This document shows positions 1-7,341 of a DNA stretch of 64,000 bases, in pieces; position 1 is the first letter of the stretch, and each line of letters begins with the position of its first letter. Position numbers and translations under genes: made by a program. The notes beneath the pieces were generated by a model, which was not told where the DNA came from, made no database searches, and was given only the letters and a program-made list of their open reading frames with translations. The DNA comes from Bacteroidota bacterium (GTDB taxonomy: Bacteria; Bacteroidota; Bacteroidia; Sphingobacteriales; Sphingobacteriaceae): NCBI GenBank assembly GCA_018266915.1, contig JAFDZM010000050.1, positions 34,485 to 98,484 of the forward strand. The letters are read 5' to 3'.

Positions 1-69
1 TAAATTCAAAAAGAATCCGATCAATAATATGATCACACCTATAGATGCTATGATATCTGAAAGCTTCAT
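1..69 (-). CDS. N-terminus of a small membrane protein (cut by window edge)
   Basis: Reading the minus strand from an ATG at 67-69 gives 23 codons that run off the left edge without a stop (begins MKLSDIIASIG). After a short polar start the fragment is almost entirely hydrophobic, so it is an N-terminal membrane helix. It begins only 2 bases after the stop of the ABC-F gene on the same strand and is probably its co-transcribed downstream neighbour. The start resembles the small (about 80 residue) two-to-three-helix membrane proteins of Bacteroidota, but too little is present to name a family. Confidence 0.55.
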   Translation of the reverse strand, partial: MKLSDIIASIGVIILLIGFFLNL

Positions 70-70
70 T

Positions 71-1939
71 TTATGCTTCGTTTAGTTCAGTTAATTCCAT
101 CCAGCGCAGGCTTTTTTCATCCACTTGGTTGGTTAAAGCTTGTATTTGTTTGGCCAGCTCGCTTAGTTTCTGATGATCTGCCATACCCGAGTTCATCTCC
201 TCTGATAATGATTTAATCTTCTCCTCTGTATCGGCTATCTCTATTTCCAACGTCTCCAATTCTTTTTGCTCCTTAAAACTAAGCTTGCTCTTTTTAGGCT
301 GATTCTTTACTTCGGTCTTCTCAACAATTGCAGCCGCTTTAGCTTGCTGTTTAGAAATTTCCAGTTCATACCTGTATGATGAATAATTTCCATTAAATAT
401 CCTCACATTACCCTCGCCTTCCATAATGAATAGCTGATCGGTGAGCTTATCCAGTAAATAACGATCGTGAGATACCAACATCAGTACACCCGTATAGTTA
501 GTTAAAAAATCCTCTAATACATTTAAGGTATCGATATCTAAATCATTAGTGGGCTCATCCAGTATCAGAAAGTTGGGGTTCTTCATTAATATCTGGAGCA
601 GCTGCAAGCGTTTTTTCTCACCACCGCTCAGGTTGGAAATAAATCCATGTTGTTTCTTTGGCGGGAACAGGAATAACGTCAATAGGGCCGAAGCCGAAAT
701 CGTCTTCCCATCCGCCATCGTGATAAACTCAGCAACGTTCTTTACCACATCAATCACCCGTTCGTCTTCCTTGAAACTCATACCCGATTGATGGAAGTAA
801 CCCATAACGGTTGTTTCGCCGGGTATAATTTCACCTTTATCCGGCTGCAAATTACCGGTGACCATGTTCAATAGGGTAGACTTGCCGCTGCCATTCTTAC
901 CTGCAAGACCAATCCGGTCCCCCTTTTTAAATACATAATTAAAATCAGCAATCAACGAGTGATTGTTGAACGCCTTATATAAATGATGCAGCTCCAATAT
1001 CTTATTTCCCTGGCGGGACGTTTTCACACTCAGTTCAACTTTGGCTTTAGGTCCTGCATTCTTAGTCTTTTCTTCTAAATCATAGTATGCATCTATCCGC
1101 GCTTTTGATTTAGTGCCGCGAGCCTGTGGCTGCCTGCGCATCCATTCCAATTCCTTTCTCAATAGATTAGAATTCTTTTGAAACTGGGCCTCTGATTCTG
1201 CTTCGCGCTCGGCTTTTTTCTCCAGGTAATGGGCATAATTACCTTTGTAGGGAATAACCTTGCCATTATCCAGCTCCAATATCTCGTTACACACGTTATC
1301 CAGAAAATACCGGTCGTGCGTTACCATCACAATGGTATTGGCGCCTTCGGTTAATAGCTTTTCCAGCCATTCAATGGTGTCGATATCCAAATGGTTGGTA
1401 GGCTCATCTAATAAGTATACATCCGGTTCCTCTATCAATAGTCTCGCTAAAGCAAGACGCTTCCGCTGGCCACCTGATAAAGTATCTATTTTCTGATTGA
1501 GATGATGAATATCCAATCGCCCTAAAATAGTCTTGATTTTATATTCATATTCCCAGGCATTGCTATTGCTGATCTCTTCGGTGACTTTATCTATAGCTTT
1601 AGTATTGTTTGGGTCATTCTCCAAAAGGTTTTCATACTCTCGTATCAACTGCTGCTGTTTATTGTCCGAATGAAAGATGTAATCACTAATGGTATGTGCC
1701 TTATCAAACGTTGGATCTTGTTCCAGGTAACCCATACGCAAATCACGGGCCTGTACCACCTTGCCCTCGACCGGCAAAAATTGCCCGGCGAGTAATTTCA
1801 ATAGGGTAGACTTGCCCGCGCCATTAACCCCCACAAGCGCTACCCGGCGACCCCGATTAATGCCGATGGTCAGGTTTTTAAACAGCCAGTGGTCATGAAA
1901 AGAATGGCCTAAATTTTCAGCAGATAGATACGTACTCAC
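71..1939 (-). CDS. ABC-F family ATPase (Uup-like)
   Basis: This is a 622-residue soluble tandem ATPase of the ABC-F class; such proteins act at the ribosome or, for Uup, in genome stability, not in transport. The first nucleotide-binding domain has Walker A GVNGAGKST at residues 37-45, signature LSGGQ at 154-158 and Walker B LLDEP near 176. The second has GKNGSGKST near 346, LSGGE near 440 and LILDEPTNDLD. There are no membrane segments. A charged linker joins the two domains, and a lysine/glutamate-rich coiled-coil tail of roughly 80 residues follows the second, as in Uup. The start ATG overlaps the stop of the upstream epimerase-like gene (1936-1939), so the two are probably translationally coupled. 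The C-terminal coiled coil favours Uup over other ABC-F types, but the exact subfamily is not settled. Confidence 0.9.
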   Translation of the reverse strand: MSTYLSAENLGHSFHDHWLFKNLTIGINRGRRVALVGVNGAGKSTLLKLLAGQFLPVEGKVVQARDLRMGYLEQDPTFDKAHTISDYIFHSDNKQQQLIREYENLLENDPNNTKAIDKVTEEISNSNAWEYEYKIKTILGRLDIHHLNQKIDTLSGGQRKRLALARLLIEEPDVYLLDEPTNHLDIDTIEWLEKLLTEGANTIVMVTHDRYFLDNVCNEILELDNGKVIPYKGNYAHYLEKKAEREAESEAQFQKNSNLLRKELEWMRRQPQARGTKSKARIDAYYDLEEKTKNAGPKAKVELSVKTSRQGNKILELHHLYKAFNNHSLIADFNYVFKKGDRIGLAGKNGSGKSTLLNMVTGNLQPDKGEIIPGETTVMGYFHQSGMSFKEDERVIDVVKNVAEFITMADGKTISASALLTLFLFPPKKQHGFISNLSGGEKKRLQLLQILMKNPNFLILDEPTNDLDIDTLNVLEDFLTNYTGVLMLVSHDRYLLDKLTDQLFIMEGEGNVRIFNGNYSSYRYELEISKQQAKAAAIVEKTEVKNQPKKSKLSFKEQKELETLEIEIADTEEKIKSLSEEMNSGMADHQKLSELAKQIQALTNQVDEKSLRWMELTELNEA

Positions 1940-2592
1940 GCTAATAACTTTATTTTTTCGGAAGAGTGTATAAATACGCCTTCCTGTTTCTTTATTGATT
2001 CGTTGAACATTGCCCTGGCCACTGTCTCGGCAGGGATGCTCCTGTAGTTTCTCAGGCTTCCAACCAGTAAGGGATTGATAATTTTCATCAGCCCTAAAAA
2101 GAAGCGCTCTCTTGGTCTCGACTCATTTCGTTCGCCTGACAAAAAAGATGGCCTGTAAATATGCAGGCATTTCAAGCCTGCTTTTTCAATATCAGCTTCC
2201 GTTTCGCCCTTCATTTTTGTATAAAAATTGGACGATTGAGTATTGGCTCCAATAGATGATACCAAATGGTATTGTTCAACGCCGTTTTGCCTGGCTAATT
2301 GTGCCATCATCAATGGATAATCATGATCGATTTTACGATAAACTGCCAGATCAGGAGTCTTTTTTTGAGTCGAGCCTAAACAGCAGAATACAGCATGACC
2401 TGTGATGGCCGCTGCATGATCTTCCAGCTTATCAAAATCAACCACCAGTTGAACCAGCTTTTTATGGCTGACGGGCAATTCCTTTCGCACTAAAATCAGA
2501 ACTTCATCATAGTAAGAGTCATGTAGCAATATATTCAGCAGTTTACTGCCAATTAGTCCGCTTGCGCCTGCTACTACTGCCTTATTTGACAT
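1936..2592 (-). CDS. NAD(P)-binding epimerase/oxidoreductase (HTATIP2-like)
   Basis: This 218-residue atypical short-chain dehydrogenase opens with a Rossmann motif, GASGLIG, near residues 9-15. It continues with the pattern of the YbjT/HTATIP2 group: FCCLGSTQ after the third strand, LVSSIGAN, then YTKMKGETE, which supplies the Y-x3-K-like pair. The substrate cannot be told from sequence. It is the first gene of a two-gene unit with the ABC-F ATPase downstream, with a 4-base overlap. The 95-bp space to the divergent pirin gene holds a 14-bp perfect palindrome that may control either gene. Confidence 0.8.
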   Translation of the reverse strand: MSNKAVVAGASGLIGSKLLNILLHDSYYDEVLILVRKELPVSHKKLVQLVVDFDKLEDHAAAITGHAVFCCLGSTQKKTPDLAVYRKIDHDYPLMMAQLARQNGVEQYHLVSSIGANTQSSNFYTKMKGETEADIEKAGLKCLHIYRPSFLSGERNESRPRERFFLGLMKIINPLLVGSLRNYRSIPAETVARAMFNESIKKQEGVFIHSSEKIKLLA

Positions 2593-2649
2593 AATTAGTT
2601 CATAATTTTATGCAAAAGTAAGCAATCTGAAATTGTGGAATAAATATTG

Positions 2650-2663
2650 TATGTTGCAACATA
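2650..2663. promoter_or_regulatory. Perfect 14-bp palindrome in a divergent promoter region
   Basis: TATGTTGCAACATA is self-complementary. It lies between the divergent epimerase-like and pirin genes, 25 bp before the pirin ATG, and is followed directly by an AT-rich TATAATTTG stretch close to the Bacteroidota -7 box. This is the usual position for a repressor site. No dedicated regulator gene lies beside it. Confidence 0.4.
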
Positions 2664-2687
2664 TAATTTGGAGGAAATTATCAAATC

Positions 2688-3398
2688 ATGAAAAAAACAA
2701 TTCACCCTGCTAACGAACGCGGGCATAATGACATCGGTTGGTTAAAAGCTAATTTCTCATTCAGCTTTGGGCCTTACTACAACCCTGCTAAAGTGCATTT
2801 CGGTGCATTACGTGTACTGAACGACGATATCATTGCAGGAGGCACCGGTTTTGGTACCCACCCGCACGATAACATGGAGATCATCACCATTCCTATTTCA
2901 GGCGCTTTGGAACACCGCGACAGTATGGGCAATATAGGTGTGATAACCGCAGGCGAAGTGCAGGTTATGTCGGCAGGAACCGGTATACAGCACTCGGAAT
3001 ACAATCACTCAAAAACTGAAGCTGCAAATACCCTGCAGATATGGCTTTTCCCTAAGGAAATGAACATCGAGCCAAGGTATGACCAAAAGAGCTTTATCGA
3101 AGATTTAAAACCTAACCAATTTACCACCTTGGTATCCCCGGTTAAAGGTGGCGAAGCCTTATGGATAAACCAGGACGCTATCTTTTCTATGGGTGATTTT
3201 GAGCCGGGACAACAAGTAAAATACGATATCCAGATACCTGGGAATGGCGCTTATATATTCTTAATGGAGGGCCAAATAGCTGTGGAAGGCACGGAACTAA
3301 ACAAAAGGGATGCTTTAGGTGTTGAAGATGTAAGTTCATTTACCATTGAAACCCTAAAACAGTCACGCATTTTGATCATGGAAGTTCCTATGAGATAA
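2688..3398 (+). CDS. Pirin family protein (bicupin, YhhW-like)
   Basis: This 236-residue cytosolic bicupin is of the pirin/YhhW type. The N-terminal cupin carries the metal-binding pattern HPHDNMEI followed by EHRDSMG and, further on, HSEYNH, giving the His/His/His/Glu ligand set. The C-terminal cupin lacks an equivalent set, as is normal. Family members include quercetin 2,3-dioxygenases and redox- or stress-linked proteins; the physiological role here is unknown. The start ATG has GGAGG about 10 bases upstream (2671-2675), a clear ribosome binding site for this genome. The gene stands alone between a divergent gene and the Mla operon. Confidence 0.9.
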   Translation: MKKTIHPANERGHNDIGWLKANFSFSFGPYYNPAKVHFGALRVLNDDIIAGGTGFGTHPHDNMEIITIPISGALEHRDSMGNIGVITAGEVQVMSAGTGIQHSEYNHSKTEAANTLQIWLFPKEMNIEPRYDQKSFIEDLKPNQFTTLVSPVKGGEALWINQDAIFSMGDFEPGQQVKYDIQIPGNGAYIFLMEGQIAVEGTELNKRDALGVEDVSSFTIETLKQSRILIMEVPMR

Positions 3399-3462
3399 AC
3401 AGGCTTGGCTTGGCCAACGGTTTTTGGACTGCCCAAACAATTTGCAATTAAATTGTTTATAA

Positions 3463-4257
3463 GTGGCAATAAACCAAATACCTATGGCAGAACAAGCATT
3501 ACCCGGATGGAAAAAGTGGCTTGAAGGAAGTGGCGACCAGTTCATATTTTTAAAAGGATTTTTTAGAAACATGTTCCGTAGCGGCTTTGAGTGGTCGGAG
3601 TTTGTGCGTCAATGCTACGAAATTGGCTACAGGTCGTTCACACTCGTGGGTACTACAGCATTTATAATGGGGTTGGTTTTAGCTTTACAGCTGAGGCCAA
3701 CCCTTGTTGATTTTGGGGCAGAGAGCATGCTGCCCCGCACGCTGGCCGTTTCTATTATAAGGGAAATAGGGCCAGTAATAACCGCTATAATCTGCGCAGG
3801 TAAGATCGCATCCAGCATCGGGGCGGAACTGGGCAGCATGAAGGTAACCGAGCAGATCGACGCGATGGATGTTTCCGGTGCTAATCCTATGCAGTACCTG
3901 GTAGTAACGCGCATACTGGCCACTACTTTTATGGTTCCGCTGCTTACGTTAATAGGCGACGTATTAGGCCTGATAGGCGGCTTTCTTGCCATCAATATTT
4001 CCGGAAAGGTTAGCGTTATGCTTTATTTCAACAAATGCATTGCTTCTATCGACTTTACCGATCTGCTGCCGGCATTTATCAAGACTATTTTCTTCGGCTT
4101 TGTAATAGGCTTTATAGGCTGTTATAAGGGCTATAATTCAAATAAAGGCACCGAGAGTGTGGGTTTATCGGCAAACTCAGCTGTAGTGGCTGCATCGCTC
4201 TGGATATTCGTTATCGATGCCATCGTGGTGCAGATCAGCAACATTATTATCTATTGA
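3463..4257 (+). CDS. mlaE: MlaE-type lipid ABC transporter permease
   Basis: This inner-membrane permease of the MlaE/TGD1 family moves phospholipid between inner and outer membrane together with MlaF and an MCE protein. The 264-residue chain has five or six hydrophobic segments and the family core IREIGPVITAII followed by GSMKVTEQIDAMDV. The longest frame opens with GTG at 3463; an ATG at 3484 (MAEQALPG) is an equally good start and neither has a strong ribosome site. It is the first of three genes, and the ATPase ATG follows its stop by one base. No MlaB or MlaC homologue lies nearby, which is common in Bacteroidota. Confidence 0.92.
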   Translation: MAINQIPMAEQALPGWKKWLEGSGDQFIFLKGFFRNMFRSGFEWSEFVRQCYEIGYRSFTLVGTTAFIMGLVLALQLRPTLVDFGAESMLPRTLAVSIIREIGPVITAIICAGKIASSIGAELGSMKVTEQIDAMDVSGANPMQYLVVTRILATTFMVPLLTLIGDVLGLIGGFLAINISGKVSVMLYFNKCIASIDFTDLLPAFIKTIFFGFVIGFIGCYKGYNSNKGTESVGLSANSAVVAASLWIFVIDAIVVQISNIIIY

Positions 4258-4258
4258 T

Positions 4259-5035
4259 ATGGAAGAGAAGGATACTATAGAAGAACCAAAGCACCCATCT
4301 TCCAAAAAGAAAGAGGTAGTGATCCATATCAAAGGATTGAAAAAGTCATTTGGTGATCATCATGTTCTGAAACACGTCGATCTGGATGTGCATCGCGGAG
4401 AAAATGTGGTTATCCTGGGCAAATCGGGCACCGGAAAATCGGTTACTATTGAATGCATTGTAGGGATGCTGGTGCCTGACGAAGGCGAAGTGAAGGTATT
4501 TGGCGATGATGTGCCAGAAATGACGGAAAAGCAACTCAAAGAATTGCGTACTAAAATCGGCTTCCTGTTTCAAAGCGGGGCATTGTACGATTCGATGACA
4601 GTACGTGATAATTTGGAATTCCCTCTTACCCGGGTGCTGAGAATAAAAGATCAGGCAGAAATAGATAAGCGGGTAGAAGAGGTGCTGGATGGCGTAGGAT
4701 TAATGGATGCTATCGATAAAATGCCCTCAGATCTTTCAGGCGGGATGCGTAAAAGAGTTGGCCTGGCGCGAACGCTGATCGTTAAGCCGGAGATTATGCT
4801 TTATGATGAACCGACTACTGGCTTGGATCCCATAACCTCGCGGGAGATAAGCCAGCTGATATTGAAAATGCAGAAGAAATATAAGACCACCTCGATCATT
4901 ATTACACACGATATGGAATGTGCTGAGATAACAGCCGACCGTGTAGTGGTATTGAATGACGGTGAATTTGTAGCAGAAGGCTCTTTTGATGAGATTAAAG
5001 GATCGAAAGACGAGTTTGTGGAATCATTTTTTTAA
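4259..5035 (+). CDS. mlaF: MlaF-type lipid ABC transporter ATPase
   Basis: This cytosolic ATPase powers the MlaE permease. The start is placed at the ATG one base after the permease stop (MEEKDTIEEP) rather than at an upstream codon inside the permease gene. Seen in the sequence are Walker A GKSGTGKS, a Q-loop FLFQSGALYDSMTV, signature LSGGMRKR, Walker B IMLYDEPTTGLDP and the switch histidine in IIITHDM. The FQ-GALFDS-type Q-loop and the LSGGM signature are typical of the Mla/Mkl group and not of other importers. The acidic N-terminal tail of about 20 residues is not conserved in the family. Confidence 0.92.
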   Translation: MEEKDTIEEPKHPSSKKKEVVIHIKGLKKSFGDHHVLKHVDLDVHRGENVVILGKSGTGKSVTIECIVGMLVPDEGEVKVFGDDVPEMTEKQLKELRTKIGFLFQSGALYDSMTVRDNLEFPLTRVLRIKDQAEIDKRVEEVLDGVGLMDAIDKMPSDLSGGMRKRVGLARTLIVKPEIMLYDEPTTGLDPITSREISQLILKMQKKYKTTSIIITHDMECAEITADRVVVLNDGEFVAEGSFDEIKGSKDEFVESFF

Positions 5036-5045
5036 AACCTACACT

Positions 5046-5846
5046 ATGAAAACAACATCCGGACAGAAAATAAAGATAGGCGGTTTTGTGCTCGCAGGAT
5101 TGGCGGTACTTATTGCCGGGATATTTCTTATAGGGAATAAGAAGGGCCTGTTTACAAAGACGTTCAATGTGCATGGCATGTTCAAGAACGTGAACGGTCT
5201 GCAGGTCGGCAATAATGCCCGTTTTGCAGGTATCAACGTTGGTGTTGTTAAAGACATCCAGATTGTGAACGATACTACTGTAAAAGTGACCCTAACGCTA
5301 AATGAAGATGTAAGAAAGTTCGTTAAAAAAGACTCTAAACTAAGCATAAGCAGCGATGGTTTGATGGGTGATAAGTTGGTGCTCATATCGTCAGGAGGGG
5401 TGAATAGCAACCAGGAAGTTGTAAATGGCGATCAGCTTACTGGGGTAAATCCATTTGATGTAGACAGGCTGGTCAATAAATTTTCCAAAATAGCAGACGA
5501 TGCCGGTGAACTGGTAGGCGGGCTTTCATCGATTATAAATAAGGTGAATAATGGGCAGGGGAGCTTGGGCCGCCTATTGAATAACGATAAAATGGCCCGG
5601 GACCTGGAAGGCACCGTAAAACAAGCTAAATCCACCATAGCTAACGTCCATCAAACAACAGGCACTTTGAATGAAGACCTGAAAGCCGCACAAAGTAACT
5701 TCTTACTGCGGGGGTTCTTCAAAAAGAAGAAAAAGCTGGAAAAGGCACGCCAGGATTCCATAAAGAAAGCTAAGGAGCTGCAGGAGAAAAACGAACAGCA
5801 AAAGAAGGACGATCAGAAGAAAAAAGATGATCAGCCTAATCCATAA
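5046..5846 (+). CDS. mlaD: MlaD/MCE substrate-binding protein
   Basis: This is an inner-membrane-anchored periplasmic MCE protein that passes lipid to or from the MlaEF complex. From the ATG at 5046 it has a short basic start, one membrane helix (about residues 12-30, FVLAGLAVLIAGIFLIG), and a single MCE domain beginning VHGMFKNVNGL and continuing to DKLVLIS. A longer helical C-terminal region follows and ends in a very charged lysine/glutamine/aspartate tail. It starts 10 bases after the MlaF stop and is the last gene of the operon. A strong hairpin lies directly behind it. Confidence 0.9.
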   Translation: MKTTSGQKIKIGGFVLAGLAVLIAGIFLIGNKKGLFTKTFNVHGMFKNVNGLQVGNNARFAGINVGVVKDIQIVNDTTVKVTLTLNEDVRKFVKKDSKLSISSDGLMGDKLVLISSGGVNSNQEVVNGDQLTGVNPFDVDRLVNKFSKIADDAGELVGGLSSIINKVNNGQGSLGRLLNNDKMARDLEGTVKQAKSTIANVHQTTGTLNEDLKAAQSNFLLRGFFKKKKKLEKARQDSIKKAKELQEKNEQQKKDDQKKKDDQPNP

Positions 5847-5849
5847 AAA

Positions 5850-5872
5850 AGGCTCCGATATGCTCGGAGCCT
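5850..5872 (-). terminator. Hairpin terminator between convergent genes
   Basis: Nine perfect base pairs (AGGCTCCGA with TCGGAGCCT) close a 5-base loop. On the minus strand the stem is followed by six T residues, so it is a proper intrinsic terminator for the glutathione peroxidase gene. It also lies 4 bases past the mlaD stop and may stop transcripts from both sides. Confidence 0.85.
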
Positions 5873-5896
5873 GGTGGAATATCCCGGTGGAATTTG

Positions 5897-6406
5897 TTAT
5901 AAATACTTAGTCAGTTCAGGAGAAAGCGGGGTAACGGTTGAGCGGAAACGGTGGATCAGCTTACCATTTTCGTCGATAAGGAATTTCTCAAAGTTCCATT
6001 TGATCTCTCCGGTAAAATCAGGGTTTGGTGCTTCTGTCAGATATTTGAACAATGGATCGATATCATCACCTTTAACGCTAACTTTTTGGCTTAAAGGGAA
6101 GGTAACACCGTAGTTTTTCTGGCAGAAAGATTTGATCTCTAACGCATTGCCCGGTTCCTGCTGGCCGAAGTTGTTAGCAGGGAAACCCACAACAACTACT
6201 TTGTCTTTATACTGATCGGCCAGTTTCTGCAGCTCAGCATACTGTGGTGTAAAACCGCATTTTGAAGCTGTGTTGACGATCAGTACTTTTTTGCCTTTGT
6301 ATTTGGCTAATGAGAAAGCGCCGCCGTCAATATCTTTCAGCTTGAAATCATAAACAGAGGAGGGAGCAACAAATAAAAGCGTCAGGAAGATGGCTAATAT
6401 TTTCAT
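5897..6406 (-). CDS. Glutathione peroxidase-like thiol peroxidase, exported
   Basis: This 169-residue Cys-type GPx family peroxidase reduces hydroperoxides, in bacteria usually with thioredoxin. The peroxidatic cysteine is C50 in NTASKCGFT. A second cysteine, C95 in SFCQKNYGVTFP, sits at the resolving position of thioredoxin-dependent members. The glutamine in FGQQEPG and the tryptophan in KWNFEKF complete the active site. The usual FPCNQFG is FPANNFG here, so the cysteine of that motif is absent. The first 15 or so residues are hydrophobic and look like a signal peptide, pointing to the periplasm. It is a single gene with a terminator behind it. Confidence 0.92.
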   Translation of the reverse strand: MKILAIFLTLLFVAPSSVYDFKLKDIDGGAFSLAKYKGKKVLIVNTASKCGFTPQYAELQKLADQYKDKVVVVGFPANNFGQQEPGNALEIKSFCQKNYGVTFPLSQKVSVKGDDIDPLFKYLTEAPNPDFTGEIKWNFEKFLIDENGKLIHRFRSTVTPLSPELTKYL

Positions 6407-6489
6407 TTTTCTAAATTTTGGTTTCGTTTTAAAGTGCTGAGTAAAATTACACTAATAAAACCGCAATTACCTGAAAATATAAATCGGAA

Positions 6490-6918
6490 TTATGTAAAAT
6501 TTCTCTGACCCAGGTAGTGGTCCTCTTTACCTGTCATCGCCTTCTTTGTTTCTGAGGTTTTGTCTGGATAGCCAAGCAAATGCAGAGCGCCATGGATGAT
6601 TACTCTGTGGAGTTCATTTACTTCACCCGAGTTGAATTTGATAGCGTTTTCGCGGATGCGGTCGATAGAAATAAAGATATCACCTTCAATAATCCCGTCT
6701 TTTTCCGAATTATCAAAGGTGACAATATCTGTGTAAGTGTCATGGTCCAAATACTGCCGGTTGATCTTCAGCAGGTATTCGTCTGAGCAGAAAATGTAGT
6801 TGAGTTCTTTAAGCTTGTAACCCTCGGCTTCAATTGTGGCTTTTACCCACTGTTTTACCGCTGTTTTATTTTTTAGTTTAAAGCTGATATCCTCTTCAAA
6901 GAAGTTGATTGAAGGCAT
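6490..6918 (-). CDS. ybeY: rRNA maturation endoribonuclease YbeY
   Basis: This single-domain metalloenzyme of UPF0054 acts in 16S rRNA 3'-end maturation and ribosome quality control. At 142 residues it has the normal length. The conserved block is HRVIIHGALHLLGYPDKT followed by KEDHYL. The first two zinc histidines (HGALH) are present, but the third position of the classical HG-LH-GYDH pattern is occupied by proline/aspartate. This variation is, as I recall, usual for Bacteroidota YbeY. The gene begins at the stop of the HATPase gene with a 1-base overlap and is last in the minus-strand cluster. Confidence 0.9.
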   Translation of the reverse strand: MPSINFFEEDISFKLKNKTAVKQWVKATIEAEGYKLKELNYIFCSDEYLLKINRQYLDHDTYTDIVTFDNSEKDGIIEGDIFISIDRIRENAIKFNSGEVNELHRVIIHGALHLLGYPDKTSETKKAMTGKEDHYLGQRNFT

Positions 6919-7340
6919 TATATTTTAAAATGAAGTTCAACTTCATTTCCTTTTTGGTTGAATATGCACTGATCAGCCAACTGTTTTACGATGAAAACAC
7001 CGCGTCCGGTTAAGGCTTCAAGGTTTTCCTCGGCAGTTGGATCAGGCAGATGATCGTAGTCAAAACCTTCGCCTTCGTCAGTTACTGTCCAAACAACACG
7101 TTTTGAGTCCACCTCAGCGTTGATGATCACCTTCTTATTCTCATCCAGTTTATTGCCATGTACAATCGCGTTAATAGCAATCTCATTCAGGCAAGTCATC
7201 ATATTAGCAAAGGTGTCTTCGCTAACCTGGTGTTTGTCTGCTATTTGCTCTATCAAAAGCTCCAGCTGCGTTATGCTTTCCGGTTTGGAAGGGAGCTGTA
7301 AAGTATAAAGCTCGCTGGTTTGTACATTCGCTTCTTGCAT
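6918..7340 (-). CDS. RsbW-like anti-sigma factor ATP-binding protein
   Basis: This small HATPase_c protein belongs to the RsbW/SpoIIAB group. The N box is LNEIAINAIVHGN, the G1 box WTVTDEGEGFD and the G2 region LTGRGVFIVKQLAD, all with the spacing of serine-kinase anti-sigma factors. There is no membrane segment. The longest reading frame begins at 7364 but would overlap the upstream DUF4175 gene by 23 bases; the ATG at 7340 (MQEANV) starts just past that gene's stop and is preferred. The partner sigma factor or anti-anti-sigma is not in the window. It sits between DUF4175 and ybeY. Confidence 0.8.
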   Translation of the reverse strand: MQEANVQTSELYTLQLPSKPESITQLELLIEQIADKHQVSEDTFANMMTCLNEIAINAIVHGNKLDENKKVIINAEVDSKRVVWTVTDEGEGFDYDHLPDPTAEENLEALTGRGVFIVKQLADQCIFNQKGNEVELHFKI

Positions 7341-7341
7341 G

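Noticed and set aside
6490..6918. YbeY with a missing third zinc histidine as a novel or dead enzyme
   Set aside because: The HG-LH-GY-DKT form is, to my knowledge, usual for the phylum, so it is not remarkable.
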